Position numbers and translations under genes: made by a program. A stretch of 64,000 nucleotides of DNA from Rikenellaceae bacterium. GTDB lineage: Bacteria; Bacteroidota; Bacteroidia; Bacteroidales; Rikenellaceae. Shown here piece after piece: positions 45,901 through 57,300 of the stretch. Every line of letters begins with the position of its first letter. Position 1 is the first letter of the stretch. The stretch is from assembly GCA_020860245.1 (NCBI GenBank), contig JAJBUQ010000004.1, positions 160,426 through 224,425 on the forward strand, given 5' to 3'. Under the pieces are notes generated by a model. That model was not told the origin of the DNA. It was given only the letters and a program-made list of their open reading frames with translations, and made no database searches.

Positions 45901-45914
45901 CCGGCAGCTGCCGG
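45901..45914. repeat. 14-bp perfect palindrome between tRNA-Gly and tuf
   Basis: CCGGCAGCTGCCGG is a perfect palindrome that as RNA would form a short CCGGC/GCCGG hairpin. It may be a processing or protective hairpin separating the tRNA from the tuf mRNA. Confidence 0.4.
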
Positions 45915-45959
45915 TTAGTAAAGATTTTAAAAATTAATTTATTTAAATAATTTTCAAAG

Positions 45960-47147
45960 ATGGCAAAAGAAAAATTTGACAGGTCCAAGGCCCACGTGAA
46001 TATCGGTACGATCGGTCACGTAGACCACGGTAAAACTACACTTACTGCTGCGATCACTACGGTGCTTGCAAAAAAAGGTCTCTCCGAGTTGCGTTCTTTC
46101 GATTCTATCGATAACGCTCCGGAAGAAAAAGAACGTGGTATCACAATCAATACCGCTCACGTAGAGTATGAGACTGCTACACGTCACTATGCTCACGTAG
46201 ACTGTCCGGGTCATGCCGACTACGTTAAGAACATGGTAACCGGTGCTGCTCAGATGGACGGTGCTATCATCGTAGTTGCTGCTACCGACGGTCCGATGCC
46301 TCAGACTCGTGAACACATTCTTCTTGCTCGTCAGGTAAACGTTCCTAAAATCGTCGTATTCCTTAATAAATGCGATATGGTGGATGACGAAGAAATGTTG
46401 GAACTTGTGGAAATGGAAGTTCGCGAACTGCTCAACTTCTACAATTTCGACGGAGACAACGCTCCTGTAATCCGTGGTTCTGCACTCGGTGGCCTTAACG
46501 GCGAACCGAAGTGGGAAGAAAAAATCATGGAACTCATGGATGCTGTCGATACATATATTCCTATACCTCCGCGTGAAAACGAAAAACCATTCCTTATGCC
46601 TGTTGAGGACGTATTCTCGATCACAGGTCGTGGAACGGTTGTTACAGGCCGTATCGAAACAGGTATCATTAAAGTCGGTGATCCGGTGGAAATCATCGGA
46701 CTTGGTGAAAAACCTAAAACTTCGACTTGTACAGGTGTTGAAATGTTCCGTAAACTTCTCGATTTCGGTGAGGCAGGCGACAATGTAGGTCTGCTTATGC
46801 GCGGTATCGATAAGAAAGATGTTAAACGCGGTATGGTTGTAGCTAAACCAGGATCGATCACTCCTCACACTAAAATCGAAGCCGAGGTTTATATCCTTAA
46901 AAAAGAGGAAGGCGGACGTCATACTCCGTTCCATAACAAATATCGTCCTCAGTTCTACCTTCGTACGCTTGACGTAACAGGTGAAGTTCAGCTTCCTGCA
47001 GGTGTAGATATGGTGATGCCTGGCGACAACGTAACAATTACAGTGGAACTCATCTACCCGGTTGCCGTTAATCTCGGTCTCCGTTTCGCGATCCGTGAAG
47101 GCGGACGTACGGTAGGTGCTGGTCAGATCACTAAAATTATCGAATAA
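45960..47147 (+). CDS. tuf: Elongation factor Tu
   Basis: EF-Tu delivers aminoacyl-tRNA to the ribosome. The 395-residue protein has GTPase motifs [10 protein letters not shown] (G1), the switch region [26 protein letters not shown] (G3) and [10 protein letters not shown] (G4), then domains II and III, ending [13 protein letters not shown]. Full length and intact. It is followed by a hairpin and tRNA-Trp, the conserved order tuf-trnW-secE. Confidence 0.98.
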   Translation: MAKEKFDRSKAHVNIGTIGHVDHGKTTLTAAITTVLAKKGLSELRSFDSIDNAPEEKERGITINTAHVEYETATRHYAHVDCPGHADYVKNMVTGAAQMDGAIIVVAATDGPMPQTREHILLARQVNVPKIVVFLNKCDMVDDEEMLELVEMEVRELLNFYNFDGDNAPVIRGSALGGLNGEPKWEEKIMELMDAVDTYIPIPPRENEKPFLMPVEDVFSITGRGTVVTGRIETGIIKVGDPVEIIGLGEKPKTSTCTGVEMFRKLLDFGEAGDNVGLLMRGIDKKDVKRGMVVAKPGSITPHTKIEAEVYILKKEEGGRHTPFHNKYRPQFYLRTLDVTGEVQLPAGVDMVMPGDNVTITVELIYPVAVNLGLRFAIREGGRTVGAGQITKIIE

Positions 47148-47164
47148 TACGATGAAATAATTTC

Positions 47165-47193
47165 GGTGGGAGAGTAAGATCTCTCACCTTTTT
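47165..47193 (+). terminator. Terminator-like hairpin between tuf and tRNA-Trp
   Basis: GGTGGGAGA / TCTCTCACC (one G-T pair) with a 6-nt loop, followed by TTTTTA. The T-run ends one base before the first tRNA-Trp nucleotide. Confidence 0.75.
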
Positions 47194-47267
47194 ACGAGTG
47201 TAGTTCAAGGGTAGAATAGCGGTCTCCAAAACCGTTGATGGGAGTTCGAATCTCTCCACTCGTGCCA
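47194..47267 (+). tRNA. tRNA-Trp (anticodon CCA)
   Basis: Acceptor ACGAGTG / CACTCGT, anticodon stem-loop GCGGT-CTCCAAA-ACCGT (CCA), T-arm GGGAG TTCGAAT CTCTC. G73 is followed by CCA, so the CCA end seems encoded, unlike the other tRNAs here. In the D-stem (GTTC / GAAT) positions 11-24 form a U-A pair. Confidence 0.95.
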
Positions 47268-47281
47268 ATCAGGAATATCAC

Positions 47282-47476
47282 ATGAAAAGATTTATTCAAT
47301 ACGTCAAAAATGCCTATTTCGAGTTAGTTCAAAAGGTATCATGGCCATCGTGGAGTCAATTACAAAATTCGGCAATAGTAGTTATGATAGCTTCCCTACT
47401 GTTTGCCCTTGTTGTGCTTGCAATGGACGTGGTATTCGAGAACGTGATGAAAACCATTTATAGTCTGCTCTATTAA
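47282..47476 (+). CDS. secE: Preprotein translocase subunit SecE
   Basis: This short 64-residue, single-membrane-helix SecE has the conserved amphipathic segment AYFELVQKVSWPSWSQLQNS followed by a hydrophobic helix (about residues 33-55). It clamps SecY (secY at 4355) in the translocon. It is directly after tRNA-Trp and 16 nt before nusG, as in most bacteria. Confidence 0.95.
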   Translation: MKRFIQYVKNAYFELVQKVSWPSWSQLQNSAIVVMIASLLFALVVLAMDVVFENVMKTIYSLLY

Positions 47477-47492
47477 TTTCACACATTAAATT

Positions 47493-48050
47493 ATGAGCGA
47501 AAAAACGGAAAAGAATTGGTATGTTATACGTGCCATCGGTGGTAAGGAAAAGAAGGTAAAAGTGTATATCGAGGCAGCTGCCCGTAACGCGAATCTTCAG
47601 GACTACATCACTCAGGTGCTTATCCCTACTGAAAAAGTTTACCAGATCAGGAACGGTAAAAAAATCAGTAAGGAAAAAGTATCGTATCCGGGATATGTAT
47701 TGGTTGAAGCTACTCTGGTAGGCGAAGTTCCGTATATACTTCGCAATACTCCCGATGTATTGGGTTTCCTCGGCGATTCAAAAGATACTTTGCATGGAGC
47801 TACCCCTCTCCGCCCTGCAGAGGTAAGCAGAATATTGGGACGTGTCGACGAGCTTGTGGAGAGCGAAGAAGAAAACGAAGTGCCTTACGTTGTGGGTGAA
47901 ACCGTGAAAGTGATCGATGGTCCTTTCTCAAGTTTCTCCGGTACGATCGAAGAGATCGACAATGAACGTAAGAAGCTTACCGTTTCTGTGAAAATATTCG
48001 GAAGAAAAACTCCTATGGAGTTGAACTTTGTTCAAGTTGAAAAAGAATAA
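47493..48050 (+). CDS. nusG: Transcription termination/antitermination factor NusG
   Basis: The 185-residue protein has an NGN domain (about residues 8-115; WYVIRAIGGKEKKVKVYIE) and a C-terminal KOW domain (about 130-182; GETVKVIDGPFSSFSGTIEE). It couples RNA polymerase to the ribosome (via S10) or Rho. It is 36 nt before rplK. Confidence 0.97.
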   Translation: MSEKTEKNWYVIRAIGGKEKKVKVYIEAAARNANLQDYITQVLIPTEKVYQIRNGKKISKEKVSYPGYVLVEATLVGEVPYILRNTPDVLGFLGDSKDTLHGATPLRPAEVSRILGRVDELVESEEENEVPYVVGETVKVIDGPFSSFSGTIEEIDNERKKLTVSVKIFGRKTPMELNFVQVEKE

Positions 48051-48086
48051 AGTTTGTTATTCAAGTAAATTAAATTAAGTAAAATT

Positions 48087-48527
48087 ATGGCAAAAGAGGT
48101 TGCTGGATTTATTAAATTGCAGATCAAAGGCGGTGCCGCAAATCCATCACCCCCGGTAGGACCTGCACTCGGTTCCAAAGGTGTGAACATAATGGAGTTC
48201 TGTAAGCAATTCAATGCAAGAACTCAGGATAAGGCAGGCAAAGTTCTTCCTGTGATTATTACCGTATACAGTGATAAGTCTTTCGATTTTATCATTAAAC
48301 AGCCGCCCGTAGCCGTTCAACTTAAAGAAGCAGCGAAAATCCAATCGGGATCTGCCGAACCTAACCGTAAAAAAGTAGGTTCCGTATCTTGGGATCAGAT
48401 CAAAGAGATCGCACAGGATAAGATGCCGGATATGAACTGTTTTACTCTTGAAGCAGCGATGCGCATGGTAGCGGGAACAGCCCGCAGCATGGGCCTCAAC
48501 GTAACAGGTGAATTTCCTAATGTGTAA
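48087..48527 (+). CDS. rplK: 50S ribosomal protein L11
   Basis: The 146-residue protein contains [20 protein letters not shown] and the C-terminal RNA-binding block, ending [15 protein letters not shown]11 forms the base of the L7/L12 stalk and the stringent-response RelA sensor site. It is 18 nt before rplA. Confidence 0.98.
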   Translation: MAKEVAGFIKLQIKGGAANPSPPVGPALGSKGVNIMEFCKQFNARTQDKAGKVLPVIITVYSDKSFDFIIKQPPVAVQLKEAAKIQSGSAEPNRKKVGSVSWDQIKEIAQDKMPDMNCFTLEAAMRMVAGTARSMGLNVTGEFPNV

Positions 48528-48545
48528 TTACAAAAATTACTTAAA

Positions 48546-49244
48546 ATGAGTAAGCTGACAAAAAATAAAAAACTTGTCCTGGCGAAGGTGGAACCTAATA
48601 AGGCGTACAAACTCAGCGAGGCAGCAGCATTGCTAAAGGAAATTACCTTTACTAAATTCGATGCTTCTGTGGATGTTGACATGCGTTTAGGTGTAGATCC
48701 GCGTAAATCTAATCAGATGGTTAGGGGCGTGGTTACTCTCCCTCACGGAACGGGTAAGGAAGTGAAAGTACTTGTACTCTGTACTCCTGACAAGGAGGCG
48801 GAAGCACAGGCTGCCGGAGCGGATTATGTCGGTCTCGATGAATACATCGACAAAATCAAAGCCGGATGGACAGACGTGGACGTGATCATTACTACTCCTA
48901 ACGTTATGGCTAAAGTCGGTGCACTCGGACGTATTTTAGGACCGAGAGGACTTATGCCGAATCCTAAAACCGGTACTGTAACTATGGAAGTAGGTAAAGC
49001 CGTGAGTGAAGTTAAGGCCGGTAAGATAGATTTTAAAGTAGACAAATTCGGTATAGTACATGCTGCCGTCGGTAAAATATCTTTTACCCCTGAGCAGATT
49101 ATGGATAACGTAAAAGAATTTATGTCTACGATAATCAAACTCAAACCGTCTGCAGCTAAAGGTACTTACGTAAAAAGCATTTCCCTTTCTACTACTATGA
49201 GCCCGGGGCTACAGCTGGACCCAAAATCGGTTGATAATAAATAA
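48546..49244 (+). CDS. rplA: 50S ribosomal protein L1
   Basis: The 232-residue protein has the L1 two-domain pattern: [39 protein letters not shown], and [21 protein letters not shown]1 forms the mobile E-site stalk and in E. coli represses its own operon (rplKA) at the rplK leader. The 36-nt rplK leader here shows no obvious structure. Confidence 0.98.
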   Translation: MSKLTKNKKLVLAKVEPNKAYKLSEAAALLKEITFTKFDASVDVDMRLGVDPRKSNQMVRGVVTLPHGTGKEVKVLVLCTPDKEAEAQAAGADYVGLDEYIDKIKAGWTDVDVIITTPNVMAKVGALGRILGPRGLMPNPKTGTVTMEVGKAVSEVKAGKIDFKVDKFGIVHAAVGKISFTPEQIMDNVKEFMSTIIKLKPSAAKGTYVKSISLSTTMSPGLQLDPKSVDNK

Positions 49245-49256
49245 TCGCATTAAATC

Positions 49257-49793
49257 ATGAACAGGGAAGAAAAAGCACAAATTATTGACAATTTAGCCGA
49301 GCAGCTACAGCAGTTCCCGCACTTTTACGTAACCGATGCCTCAGGACTCAACGCAGAACAGACTGCTAAATTGAGAAAAGACTGTTACGAAAAGAACGTA
49401 AAACTCATTGTAGTTAAAAATACGCTATTCGTCAAAGCTCTTGAAAAAGCAGAAAAGGCAGAAGAGGACCTTATAGGAACCCTTACCGGATCGACTGCGA
49501 TTATGTTCGCAGAGACAGGTAACGCTCCTGCTAAGCTCATCAAAGACTTCAGGAAAAACAATCCTACACCGGATGCGAAACCTGTCCTTAAAAGCGCTTA
49601 TGTTGAAGAATGCGTATATCTCGGTAATAATACGCTTGAAGATCTCGTTAACGTTAAATCCCGTGAAGAACTCATCGGAGATATCGTTGCACTTCTTCAA
49701 TCTCCTGCTAAAAACGTTATCTCGGCACTTCAGGCAAGTGCAGGCGGTAAGGTCGCAGGTCTTGTTAAAGCCCTGGAAGAAAGAGAAAATTAA
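49257..49793 (+). CDS. rplJ: 50S ribosomal protein L10
   Basis: This 178-residue protein has the L10 fold (FYVTDASGLNAEQTAKLRKD, KLIVVKNTLFVKALEKAE) and a C-terminal helix that binds L7/L12 dimers. Only 12 nt separate it from rplA, so the classic L10 leader of E. coli is absent. It is 76 nt before rplL. Confidence 0.97.
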   Translation: MNREEKAQIIDNLAEQLQQFPHFYVTDASGLNAEQTAKLRKDCYEKNVKLIVVKNTLFVKALEKAEKAEEDLIGTLTGSTAIMFAETGNAPAKLIKDFRKNNPTPDAKPVLKSAYVEECVYLGNNTLEDLVNVKSREELIGDIVALLQSPAKNVISALQASAGGKVAGLVKALEEREN

Positions 49794-49869
49794 TTTACCC
49801 TTTAGGCTTTGACACAAAAACAATAAAATAACAAATTAAATCGTTAAACATTTTTAAAATTTAAATACA

Positions 49870-50247
49870 ATGGCAGATATCCAAAAATTAGCTGAAGAGT
49901 TGGTAAACTTAACAGTTAAGGAGGTAAATGAATTAGCCAATATCCTTAAAGAAGAGTACGGTATCGAACCTGCTGCTGCTGCGGTTGCGGTTGCTGCTCC
50001 TGCTGCTGGCGGTGCAGGTGAAGCTGCTGCTGAAAAAACATCATTCGATGTTATTCTTACATCTGCTGGCCAAGCTAAACTGCAGGTTGTTAAAGCTGTT
50101 AAGGAACTTACAGGTCTCGGCCTTAAAGAGGCTAAAGACCTTGTCGACGGTGCTCCTAAACCGGTTAAAGAAGGTGTTTCTAAAGAAGAGGCAGAATCAA
50201 TCAAGTCACAACTCGAAGAAGCTGGTGCTGAAGTTGAGCTTAAGTAA
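49870..50247 (+). CDS. rplL: 50S ribosomal protein L7/L12
   Basis: The 125-residue protein has an N-terminal dimerization helix, an alanine/glycine hinge (about residues 37-55; [19 protein letters not shown]) and a globular C-terminal domain ([35 protein letters not shown]). It recruits translation GTPases. A terminator/attenuator hairpin follows. Confidence 0.98.
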   Translation: MADIQKLAEELVNLTVKEVNELANILKEEYGIEPAAAAVAVAAPAAGGAGEAAAEKTSFDVILTSAGQAKLQVVKAVKELTGLGLKEAKDLVDGAPKPVKEGVSKEEAESIKSQLEEAGAEVELK

Positions 50248-50277
50248 CATAGCTTAGTCTTGACGACATAACAGGTG

Positions 50278-50309
50278 TAGAACCTCCAAAAAGGTTCTAT
50301 ACCTTTTTC
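50278..50309 (+). terminator. Attenuator or terminator hairpin between rplL and rpoB
   Basis: TAGAACCT, loop CCAAAA, AGGTTCTA, then TACCTTTTT. Partial termination here would keep the ribosomal protein : RNA polymerase ratio high, as in many bacteria. Confidence 0.7.
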
Positions 50310-50490
50310 TTGTTTAACACCCATTTGCTCTGTTTTTATTTATTGTCTTCGGGCAAGTCCTTTTTAATCAGGCGATTAATTTTAATGCGGAGCACACTAC
50401 TACAGCCCCAGTCTGTACCTGCCGTAAAACGCAATATCAGAGTAACCCGGTTACTTAATTTTTTTAACCTCAAAATAACAATTGGGTAAA
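50310..50490. other. rplL-rpoB intergenic leader
   Basis: About 180 nt with no gene seen. No perfect TAnnTTTG was found, so rpoBC may rely on readthrough from the upstream promoter. Confidence 0.4.
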
Positions 50491-53400
50491 ATGTCACTCA
50501 GCACACAAAATGAACGTATAAGTTTTTCTTCAGTGGTGAACAGGATGGAATATCCTGATTTCCTTGAAGTGCAGCTGAAATCTTTCCGCGATTTCTTTCA
50601 GTTGGATACAACTCCCGAAAATCGCAAAAACGAAGGACTTTATAAAGTTTTTCTTGAAAACTTCCCGATTACGGATACCAGAAACAACTTTGTACTGGAA
50701 TTCCTTGATTACTACATCGACCCTCCGAGATATTCCATCGAAGAATGTTTCGAAAGGGGACTGACATACAGCGTCCCGCTTAAAGCTAAATTAAAGCTCT
50801 ATTGTACCGATCCGGAACATGAGGATTTCGATACCGTGATACAGGATGTTTATCTCGGTACTATTCCTTATATGACTTCGCGCGGAACATTTGTTATTAA
50901 CGGTGCTGAAAGGGTTATCGTATCTCAGTTGCACAGGTCTCCCGGAGTGTTCTTCGGACAGAGCATGCACTCCAACGGTACGAAATTATACTCTGCGCGT
51001 ATTATCCCGTTCAAAGGTTCGTGGATAGAATTCGCTACGGACATTAATAATGTCATGTACGCATATATCGACCGTAAGAAAAAATTACCGGTTACGACTC
51101 TATTGCGTGCGATATGCTTCGAGAGCGACAGGCAGATACTGGAAATCTTCGATCTTGCAGACGAAATAAAAGTAAATAAGGCTAATCTTAAAAAAACCGT
51201 AGGGCGAAAACTTGTTGCCCGTGTACTTAAATCATGGATAGAAGACTTTGTGGATGAGGACACAGGTGAAGTCGTATCCATTGAACGTAATGAGATTATT
51301 ATAGACCGCGAAACTGTATTGGAGGAGCATCATATCGACCTTATAATCGATTCAGGAGCTAAATCTATCCTTCTCCATAAGAATGCCAACGACGGAGTTG
51401 ATTATTCGATAGTTTACAACACCCTCCAAAAAGATCCGTGCAACTCGGAGAAAGAGGCGATCGTTTATATATACCGTCAGCTGCGTAATTCGGAACCGCC
51501 TGACGAAGCGACAGCGCGCGACGTTATCGACAAGTTATTTTTCTCCGACAAGAGATATGACCTCGGCGACGTAGGGCGTTACAGAATTAATAAAAAACTG
51601 GGCCTGGACATCGATCGTGAAAATCGTGTTCTAACCAAAGAAGATATAATAGCGATTATAAAATATCTTATATCGCTTATAAATTCGAAAACAGACGTCG
51701 ATGATATCGACCACTTGAGCAACAGGCGTGTGCGTACCGTAGGCGAACAGTTGGCTAACCAGTTCAGCGTAGGTTTTGTCCGTATGGCGAGAACTATCCG
51801 CGAGAGAATGAATGTAAGAGACAACGAGGTGTTTACTCCGGTGGACCTTATCAATGCGAAAACATTATCATCGGTTATCAATTCGTTCTTTGGAACCAAC
51901 CAGCTGTCGCAGTTCATGGATCAAACGAATCCACTTGCGGAGATGACCCATAAACGCCGTATGTCAGCTCTCGGACCGGGAGGACTCTCGAGAGATCGTG
52001 CGGGGTTCGAGGTGCGCGACGTGCACTATACCCACTACGGAAGGCTTTGCCCTATTGAAACACCGGAAGGACCGAATATCGGTCTGATATCTTCCATGTG
52101 CGTTTATGCAAAAATAAGCGGTATGGGATTCATGGAGACTCCGTACAGGAAGGTAGAGAACGGTAAGGTAGACATGACGCCGGAAGGAATATCGTACCTT
52201 AGTGCGGAAGAGGAAGAAGGTAAAATAATAGCTCAGGCAAATATACCTGTCACTGCCGACGGCGAATTTATCGAAAAGGAAAATATCAAAGCAAGGGTGG
52301 ACAGTGACTTCCCGACCGTGAATGCAGCGGAAGTGGAACTCATGGATGTCGCCCCTAACCAGATAGCTTCCATTGCCGCGTCACTTATCCCGTTCCTTGA
52401 GCATGACGATGCCAATCGTGCGCTGATGGGGTCGAACATGATGCGCCAGGCTGTTCCGCTGATAAACTGCGATGCACCGATAGTGGGAACCGGTCTTGAA
52501 AAAGACATGATCCGCGACAGCCGTATACATATTACTGCGGAAGGCGAAGGCGAGGTTGTCTTCTCCGATGCGAACGAAATACACATTAAATACGATATGA
52601 CCGAAGACGAGAGGCTTGCGAGTTTCGATACAGAGGTTACCGTATATAAACTACCGCGTTTTAGAAAAACCAATCAGAATACCTCGATAACTCTTAAACC
52701 TCTTGTAAGAAAAGGGGACAGGGTTTCGAAAGGAATGATACTTACCGACGGATATTCGACTCAGAAAGGGGAGCTCGCTCTCGGAAGAAACCTTAAAGTG
52801 GCATTTATGCCCTGGAAAGGATATAACTTTGAAGATGCGATCGTTATCTCGGAAAGAATTATTCGTGACGATATTTTCACTTCGGTGCACGTAGACGAAT
52901 ATATAATGGAAGTTCGCGATACCAAACGCGGTGTGGAGGAACTTACCTCGGATATTCCGAACGTAAGCGAAGATGCTACCAAGGATCTCGACGAGAATGG
53001 AATAATAAGGGTAGGTGCGGTCGTTAAGCCCGGCGATATTCTGATAGGTAAGATTACTCCTAAAGGAGAATCCGACCCTTCGCCGGAAGAAAAACTTCTC
53101 CGGGCGATATTCGGAGATAAGGCAGAAGACGTTAAGGACGCTTCGTTGAAAGCACAGCCGTCGCTTCATGGTGTGGTTATCGACAAAAAACTGTTCAGCA
53201 GGGCTAATAAAGACAGTAAAAAAATTAAGCAGTCTGAGAAAAACCTGGTCGAGAAAGTCGAAGCGCGATTTGCAAAGAAAACAGACGAACTGAAAACACA
53301 GCTTATTGAAAAACTGTTTACGGTTTTAAATGGCAGGACTTCTCAAGGTGTCGTGGATTACTTTGGAATGGAGATTATAGAGAAGGGAGCCAAATTCTCG

Positions 53401-54309
53401 ATGAAAGCTCTTGCGGATCTCGATTATCAGAACGTCAATCCCAACAAATGGACAGCGGATAAAGACAGAAACGATCTCGTTAAGAAAATAATAAACAACT
53501 ACATCGTTAAATTCAAGGAATACGATGCTGTTCTTAAAAGAGAAAAATACAATATAACTAACGGTGACGAACTTCCCGCCGGCATCATCCAGCTTGCTAA
53601 AGTTTACATTGCGAAAAAACGTAAACTTAAAGTCGGAGATAAAATGGCAGGACGCCACGGTAACAAGGGTATCGTTGCGAAAGTCGTTAGGGACGAAGAT
53701 ATGCCGTTCCTGGAAGACGGATCGATTGTAGACATTGTGCTTAATCCGCTCGGCGTCCCTTCCCGTATGAACCTCGGACAGATATATGAAACTGTTCTCG
53801 GTTGGGCGGGCAAAGAGCTCGGACTTAAGTTTGCGACTCCGATCTTCGACGGTGCTACGCTCGACGAGATCAACGAGTACACCGACAGGGCAGGGGTTCC
53901 GAGAAGCGGACGTACCTATCTTCACGATGGAGGAACTGGGGAACGGTTCGATCAACCTGCGACGGTAGGTGTTATCTACATGTTGAAACTCGGACACATG
54001 GTGGACGATAAGATGCATGCCCGTTCGATAGGCCCCTACTCGCTTATTACACAGCAGCCCCTCGGAGGTAAGGCGCAGTTCGGCGGACAGAGATTCGGAG
54101 AGATGGAGGTGTGGGCTCTCGAAGCATTCGGCGCAGCACACATACTTCAGGAAATTCTTACGATTAAATCGGACGACGTTATCGGAAGGGCGAAGGCTTA
54201 TGAAGCTATCGTTAAGGGAGATAATCTTCCTTCGGCAGGAATACCCGAAGCATTGAACGTTATCCTCTACGAACTCAGAGGACTTGCCCTGAGTGTAAAA
54301 CTGGAATAA
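50491..54309 (+). CDS. rpoB: DNA-directed RNA polymerase subunit beta
   Basis: The start ATG at 50491 gives 1272 residues ([15 protein letters not shown]); a TTG 9 nt upstream is in frame but is less likely. Conserved regions are complete. The rifampicin pocket reads [40 protein letters not shown], with no classic resistance change at Asp/His/Ser (DQ, THKRR and SALGPGGL intact). [15 protein letters not shown] and the C-terminal clamp sequence are present. Beta forms much of the active centre with beta'. Confidence 0.98.
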   Translation: MSLSTQNERISFSSVVNRMEYPDFLEVQLKSFRDFFQLDTTPENRKNEGLYKVFLENFPITDTRNNFVLEFLDYYIDPPRYSIEECFERGLTYSVPLKAKLKLYCTDPEHEDFDTVIQDVYLGTIPYMTSRGTFVINGAERVIVSQLHRSPGVFFGQSMHSNGTKLYSARIIPFKGSWIEFATDINNVMYAYIDRKKKLPVTTLLRAICFESDRQILEIFDLADEIKVNKANLKKTVGRKLVARVLKSWIEDFVDEDTGEVVSIERNEIIIDRETVLEEHHIDLIIDSGAKSILLHKNANDGVDYSIVYNTLQKDPCNSEKEAIVYIYRQLRNSEPPDEATARDVIDKLFFSDKRYDLGDVGRYRINKKLGLDIDRENRVLTKEDIIAIIKYLISLINSKTDVDDIDHLSNRRVRTVGEQLANQFSVGFVRMARTIRERMNVRDNEVFTPVDLINAKTLSSVINSFFGTNQLSQFMDQTNPLAEMTHKRRMSALGPGGLSRDRAGFEVRDVHYTHYGRLCPIETPEGPNIGLISSMCVYAKISGMGFMETPYRKVENGKVDMTPEGISYLSAEEEEGKIIAQANIPVTADGEFIEKENIKARVDSDFPTVNAAEVELMDVAPNQIASIAASLIPFLEHDDANRALMGSNMMRQAVPLINCDAPIVGTGLEKDMIRDSRIHITAEGEGEVVFSDANEIHIKYDMTEDERLASFDTEVTVYKLPRFRKTNQNTSITLKPLVRKGDRVSKGMILTDGYSTQKGELALGRNLKVAFMPWKGYNFEDAIVISERIIRDDIFTSVHVDEYIMEVRDTKRGVEELTSDIPNVSEDATKDLDENGIIRVGAVVKPGDILIGKITPKGESDPSPEEKLLRAIFGDKAEDVKDASLKAQPSLHGVVIDKKLFSRANKDSKKIKQSEKNLVEKVEARFAKKTDELKTQLIEKLFTVLNGRTSQGVVDYFGMEIIEKGAKFSMKALADLDYQNVNPNKWTADKDRNDLVKKIINNYIVKFKEYDAVLKREKYNITNGDELPAGIIQLAKVYIAKKRKLKVGDKMAGRHGNKGIVAKVVRDEDMPFLEDGSIVDIVLNPLGVPSRMNLGQIYETVLGWAGKELGLKFATPIFDGATLDEINEYTDRAGVPRSGRTYLHDGGTGERFDQPATVGVIYMLKLGHMVDDKMHARSIGPYSLITQQPLGGKAQFGGQRFGEMEVWALEAFGAAHILQEILTIKSDDVIGRAKAYEAIVKGDNLPSAGIPEALNVILYELRGLALSVKLE

Positions 54310-54317
54310 TATAAAGC

Positions 54318-54341
54318 CCGCTGTCTTTCAGTGGACAGCGG
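54318..54341 (+). promoter_or_regulatory. Hairpin between rpoB and rpoC
   Basis: CCGCTGTC (54318-54325) pairs with GACAGCGG (54334-54341) across an 8-nt loop. It sits in the 70-nt rpoB-rpoC gap. A following CACTTTTA is a weak T-run, so it may be a partial terminator, a processing site or simply a stabiliser. Confidence 0.5.
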
Positions 54342-54379
54342 CACTTTTACCTTGTGATAAAATATAATTGTCAATAAAT

Positions 54380-57300
54380 ATGTCATTCAGAAAAGACAAT
54401 AAGGTTAGTAACGGTTTTTCTAAGATTACTATCGGACTTGCGTCTCCCGAAGAGATTCTTGAAAATTCGAGCGGTGAGGTTTTAAAACCTGAAACCATAA
54501 ATTATCGTACATATAAACCTGAAAGGGACGGACTTTTCTGCGAAAGAATATTCGGACCGGTGAAGGACTACGAATGTCATTGCGGAAAGTACAAAAGGAT
54601 CCGATACAAAGGTATTGTGTGCGACCGTTGCGGTGTGGAGGTGACAGAGAAAAAGGTCCGCAGGGAGAGAATGGGGCACATATCTCTTGTCGTTCCCGTA
54701 GCTCATATCTGGTACTTTAAGTCTCTCCCTACAAAGATCGGTTATCTTCTGGGTATTCCATCGAAAAAACTCGATGCAATTATCTATTACGAACGTTACG
54801 TTGTTATCCAACCGGGTGTGGCGGCAGCGAACGGAGTTAGCAAACTCGATCTGTTGGCCGAAAAGGAATATCTCGATATTTTGGCTGCGCTTCCTAAAGG
54901 AAATCAGCAGCTTGACGACAGCGATCCGAATAAATTCATCGCTATGATGGGGGCTGAGGCGATCTCCCTTCTGCTTCAGAATATAGATCTGGATGAATTG
55001 TCCTACTCTCTTCGACACAAGGCAAGCACGGAAACTTCTCAACAGAGAAAAAGCGAGGCCTTGAAAAGACTTCACGTTGTGGAGGCATTCAGGGAGTCTA
55101 AAGAGATTAATAAGCCTGAATGGATGATCCTTAAGGTGATTCCGGTTACGCCGCCGGAACTTCGTCCGCTCGTACCTCTCGATGGGGGCAGGTTTGCGAC
55201 TTCCGACCTCAACGATCTTTACAGAAGGGTTATCATAAGAAACAACCGTCTTAAAAGACTCATAGAGATAAAAGCTCCTGAAGTGATCCTCAGAAACGAG
55301 AAACGTATGCTTCAGGAAGCAGTCGATTCACTGTTTGATAACTCAAGGAAATCGAATGCGGTTAAGACCGAATCGAACAGACCACTTAAATCCTTATCGG
55401 ACAGCCTCAAAGGTAAGCAGGGACGATTCCGTCAGAACCTTCTGGGTAAACGTGTGGATTACTCCGCCCGTTCAGTCATTGTCGTTGGTCCCGAACTTAA
55501 GATGCACGAAATGGGAATTCCTAAAGATATGGCTGCGGAATTGTACAAACCGTTCATTATCCGTAAGCTTATAGAAAGAGGCATCGTTAAGACAGTAAAA
55601 TCAGCGAAAAAAATTATAGACCGCAAAGACCCTGTTGTCTGGGATATACTGGAAAATGTATTGAAGGGACACCCGGTCATGATGAATCGTGCCCCGACTC
55701 TTCACAGGCTCGGTATTCAGGCATTCCAGCCCAAACTTATCAAAGGTAAGGCGTTACAGCTCCATCCTCTCGCATGTACGGCATTCAATGCCGACTTCGA
55801 CGGCGACCAGATGGCAGTACATCTTCCATTGGGTAATGCAGCGATACTTGAGGCTCAGATTCTTATGCTCGGAGCTCATAATATACTTAACCCTGCGAAC
55901 GGTGCACCTATTACCGTTCCGTCGCAGGACATGGTGCTCGGACTTTATTATATTACTAAGGAACGTTCAGGAGCGAAAGGAGAAGGACTTGTGTTCTACG
56001 GAACAGAAGAAGCCATTATCGCCTATAACGAAGGGCGTGCTGCTCTGCATGCGAAGGTCAAACTCCCTATCGTTAAGAAGGATAAGGACGGGAACGTAAC
56101 GAAGGAATTTACAGATACCACTATCGGACGTATAATCTTCAACCAGTTCGTACCTGAAGAAGCCGGTTATATCAATGTGGTCTTGACTAAGAAGACCCTT
56201 CGCGATATTATCGGTAATGTTATGAAAACTTCCGGTGCGTCCAGAACAGCAGCCTTCCTCGACGATATAAAATCATTGGGTTATAATATGGCGTTTAAGG
56301 GAGGATTGTCGTTTAATCTCGATGCGGTTATCATACCTAAAGAAAAAGAAGCCCTGGTTAACGACGGTTACGAACAGGTTGCCGAAGTTATCGAGAGCTA
56401 CAACATGGGGCTTATCACGAATAATGAACGTTACAACCAGATTATCGATATATGGACTCATACCAACTCGAAGCTGACACAGACCGTGTTGAAACAATTG
56501 ACCGAAGACGATCAAGGGTTCAACCCTGTCTATATGATGCTCGATTCCGGAGCCCGTGGTTCCAAAGAGCAGATTCGTCAGCTCTCAGGTATGCGCGGGC
56601 TTATGGCCAAACCGCAGAAATCGGGTTCCGACTCTGCACAAATTATCGAAAATCCAATCTTGTCGAACTTCAAGGAGGGATTATCTGTATTGGAATACTT
56701 TATTTCCACGCATGGTGCGCGTAAAGGTCTTGCGGATACCGCCCTCAAAACTGCGGATGCGGGCTATCTCACCCGTCGTCTTGTAGATGTCGCTCAGGAT
56801 GTTATTATCAGCGAAGACGATTGCGGAACTTTGAGGGGGCTTACTGCTACGACCATTAAACGTAACGAAGAGACCGTGCAGACTCTGTATGAAAAAATAC
56901 TCGGACGAACAACCGTTCATGACGTATATAACCCCCTCACCGGAGAGTTTATATTGGGCGCGGGTGAGGAGATAACAGAAGAAATTGCGAGTGAGATCGA
57001 AAAATCGCCTATCGAACAGGTGGAAATCCGCTCCGTGCTTACGTGTGAATCCAAGAGAGGAGTTTGTTCCAAATGTTACGGAAGAAATCTTGCCAGCGGA
57101 CGTATGGTGCAGAAAGGGGAGGTCGTTGGAGTTATTGCGGCACAGTCTATCGGTGAACCGGGTACGCAGCTTACCCTCCGTACATTCCACGTCGGTGGTG
57201 TTGCGGGAGGTATAGCGGCGGATAGTCAGGTGGTAGCCCGTTACGACGGACGTCTGGAAATCGAAGAACTTAAAACAGTGCGCAAAACCGATGATACCGG

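Noticed and set aside
45954..46934. 326-codon frame on the minus strand opposite tuf
   Set aside because: It is the complement of a highly expressed, codon-biased gene; the product is unlike any protein family, and tuf explains the frame.
53326..54141. 271-codon frame on the minus strand opposite rpoB
   Set aside because: Shadow of rpoB; no start signal or homologue-like sequence.
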